From assembly GCA_002380675.1 (NCBI GenBank), contig DFWB01000364.1:1-8610 (forward strand): 8,610 nucleotides of DNA, read 5' to 3'. Under the pieces are notes generated by a model. The model did not search any database and was not told the origin of the DNA. It saw only the letters and a list, made by a program, of their open reading frames with translations. Positions 7,482 to 8,610 of the stretch are shown piece after piece; positions within the stretch are counted from its first letter, which is position 1, and each line of letters opens with the position of its first letter. This DNA is from Akkermansiaceae bacterium UBA4145. Its GTDB lineage: Bacteria; Verrucomicrobiota; Verrucomicrobiia; Verrucomicrobiales; Akkermansiaceae. Both the position numbers and the translations under genes were made by a program.

Positions 7482-8414
7482 GTGTCGCCAATCCACTTCC
7501 AGCCGCTCTACATGCCCCGCGTCTGGGGCGGAAGAACCCTGGAAACCATCCTAGGACGACAATTACCCGGGCCGGGGCCGTGGGGTGAGTCGTGGGAAGT
7601 GTCCGATCGGCCATCGGAGCAGTCTGTTGTCAGCTCAGGCAGATGGGCTGGAAGTAGTCTCCATGAGCTGTGGAACTTCAGGAGGGAGGAGCTTTTTGGC
7701 GATAACCTGAAAAGCTCTCGCTTTCCTCTTCTCATGAAGATTCTGGACTCCAAGGACGATCTCTCCATTCAAGTCCACCCCCCGGCACAGATCGCCCCCC
7801 TACTCGGAGGATCCCCCAAGACAGAGATGTGGTATATCGCCCGGGCTTTACCTGGATCCAAGCTCTACCTGGGCCTCCGAAAGGGAATTACCCGCGGGCA
7901 GTTTGAGGAAGCGATCCGTAGCGGATCTATGGAGAACATGATCCACTCCGTGGAGCCGCGAGCCGGCCAATCCATTTTTATTCCCTCAGGGCGCCTGCAT
8001 GCTATTGGGGCTGGAATGTTGATTTACGAAATACAGCAGAACTCAGATACAACCTACCGCGTCTTTGACTGGAATAGAGTGGGTCTGGACGGGAGGCCAC
8101 GAGATCTGCATGTGCGTGAATCCCTGGCGAGCATTGACTTCGCGGATTACGAACCCGCAATGGACCAGCCAAAGGGGCAGAATCTGGTAACATGCCGGCA
8201 CTTCAAGGTGGACTTCGTCGAGCTCCCAACAGGAGCTACGATATGCAATCCTGACCCTGATCGATTTTCGATAATCACCGTCACCAGTGGTGAGATCCAG
8301 GACAAGCGCGGCACCGTCTATTCAACTGGCGACTTTCTCCTCCTGCCCAGAGGCCCGGTGGCGCTTGACGCAGTAAAGAGCACCTCTCTCCTGCAGACGA
8401 CCCTTCCATATTAG
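7482..8414 (+). CDS. manA: Mannose-6-phosphate isomerase, class I
   Basis: This zinc enzyme interconverts mannose 6-phosphate and fructose 6-phosphate, linking glycolysis to GDP-mannose and glycan synthesis. From the GTG at 7482 it has 310 residues, close to the short Bacillus-type ManA. Zinc ligands are visible: Gln97 and His99 (SIQVHP), Glu115 (KTEMWY) and His173 (GRLHAIG). The active-site segment EIQQNSDTTYRVFDW is at 183-197, and the N-terminal PRVWGG (12-17) and WGESWEVSD (34-42) motifs are intact. The open frame extends back to 7362, overlapping the end of the DUF2064 gene, but the extension is Pro-rich and unlike the family. GTG 7482 sits just before the conserved first strand (IHFQPLYMPRVWGG); an in-frame TTG at 7440 is an alternative. 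No Shine-Dalgarno sequence is seen. It converges with purU, with a 10-bp gap. Confidence 0.93.
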   Translation: MSPIHFQPLYMPRVWGGRTLETILGRQLPGPGPWGESWEVSDRPSEQSVVSSGRWAGSSLHELWNFRREELFGDNLKSSRFPLLMKILDSKDDLSIQVHPPAQIAPLLGGSPKTEMWYIARALPGSKLYLGLRKGITRGQFEEAIRSGSMENMIHSVEPRAGQSIFIPSGRLHAIGAGMLIYEIQQNSDTTYRVFDWNRVGLDGRPRDLHVRESLASIDFADYEPAMDQPKGQNLVTCRHFKVDFVELPTGATICNPDPDRFSIITVTSGEIQDKRGTVYSTGDFLLLPRGPVALDAVKSTSLLQTTLPY

Positions 8415-8424
8415 GCCCTCCGGA

Positions 8425-8610
8425 TCAGTCCGGGAAAACGATCGCGCGGTGGTTATCGAGAATAATCCTCTCATGCACATGATACCGAATTCCCTTTGCG
8501 AGGGCAGAGCGCTCACAATCGCGTCCGAGACGGATAAGATCGTGAACTGAGTGGTAATGCTGTACCCGCTCAACCTCCTGATCGATAATGGGGCCAGCAT
8601 CAAGATCCTC
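8425..8610 (-). CDS. purU: Formyltetrahydrofolate deformylase, C-terminal end
   Basis: I translated this partial gene from the complement; its 5' part lies beyond the right edge. The last 61 residues begin EDLDAGPIIDQEVERV and continue with HSVHDLIRLGRDCERSALAKGI and the end ERIILDNHRAIVFPD. This matches the C-terminus of PurU, where EDLD-GPII and the GRD-E helix are family signatures. PurU hydrolyses 10-formyl-THF to THF and formate, balancing one-carbon units and feeding PurT with formate. The related methionyl-tRNA formyltransferase and GAR transformylase share the fold, but their C-terminal ends differ from this one. The TGA is at complement 8425-8427. Its end faces manA, and a short GC-rich hairpin overlaps the stop codon. 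Confidence 0.95.
   Translation of the reverse strand, partial: EDLDAGPIIDQEVERVQHYHSVHDLIRLGRDCERSALAKGIRYHVHERIILDNHRAIVFPD

Noticed and set aside
8322..8603. A 93-codon minus-strand open frame at the right edge
   Set aside because: It is out of frame with purU, whose C-terminal signatures are read in another minus-strand frame over the same bases.

Overview
The window looks like an ordinary chromosomal segment of a bacterium of the Planctomycetes-Verrucomicrobia-Chlamydiae group, most likely a verrucomicrobion of the Opitutae type. This rests on a planctomycete-type cytochrome c domain at the left edge, a CP76/CII-like HTH protein of a kind I associate with Verrucomicrobia, moderate GC content, and start sites that mostly lack a Shine-Dalgarno sequence. 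The lineage is an inference from gene content, not a measured placement.

Layout, left to right. Positions 1-406 (minus) hold the N-terminal part of an exported PSCyt1-type cytochrome. It is divergent from a plus-strand pair: a sugar phosphate isomerase/epimerase-like TIM barrel (555-1445) and a tRNA-dihydrouridine synthase (1524-2543, GTG start). Next come a small HTH regulator (2616-3098), a tRNA-Arg(UCU) gene (3222-3295) and thymidylate kinase tmk, which ends at 4000. The tmk frame has no ATG, GTG or TTG upstream of its P-loop. ftsK (minus, 4007-6553) meets tmk tail to tail with a 6-bp gap. Divergent from ftsK are a DUF2064 glycosyltransferase-like protein (6704-7393) with degraded motifs and a class I mannose-6-phosphate isomerase (7482-8414, GTG start). 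The window ends in the C-terminal 61 codons of purU (minus, 8425-8610).

Most genes are housekeeping: tRNA modification and supply (dus, tRNA-Arg), dTTP synthesis (tmk), chromosome segregation (ftsK), sugar-phosphate metabolism (manA, possibly the TIM-barrel protein) and one-carbon/purine metabolism (purU). They do not form one pathway. I see no integrase, transposase, CRISPR array, toxin-antitoxin pair or defence cassette, and I do not believe the window holds a new multi-gene system. The points worth a second look are the non-canonical tmk start, a 44-residue acidic insertion in the FtsK motor, the degraded DUF2064 protein, and pyrimidine-rich leaders without Shine-Dalgarno sequences across the window.
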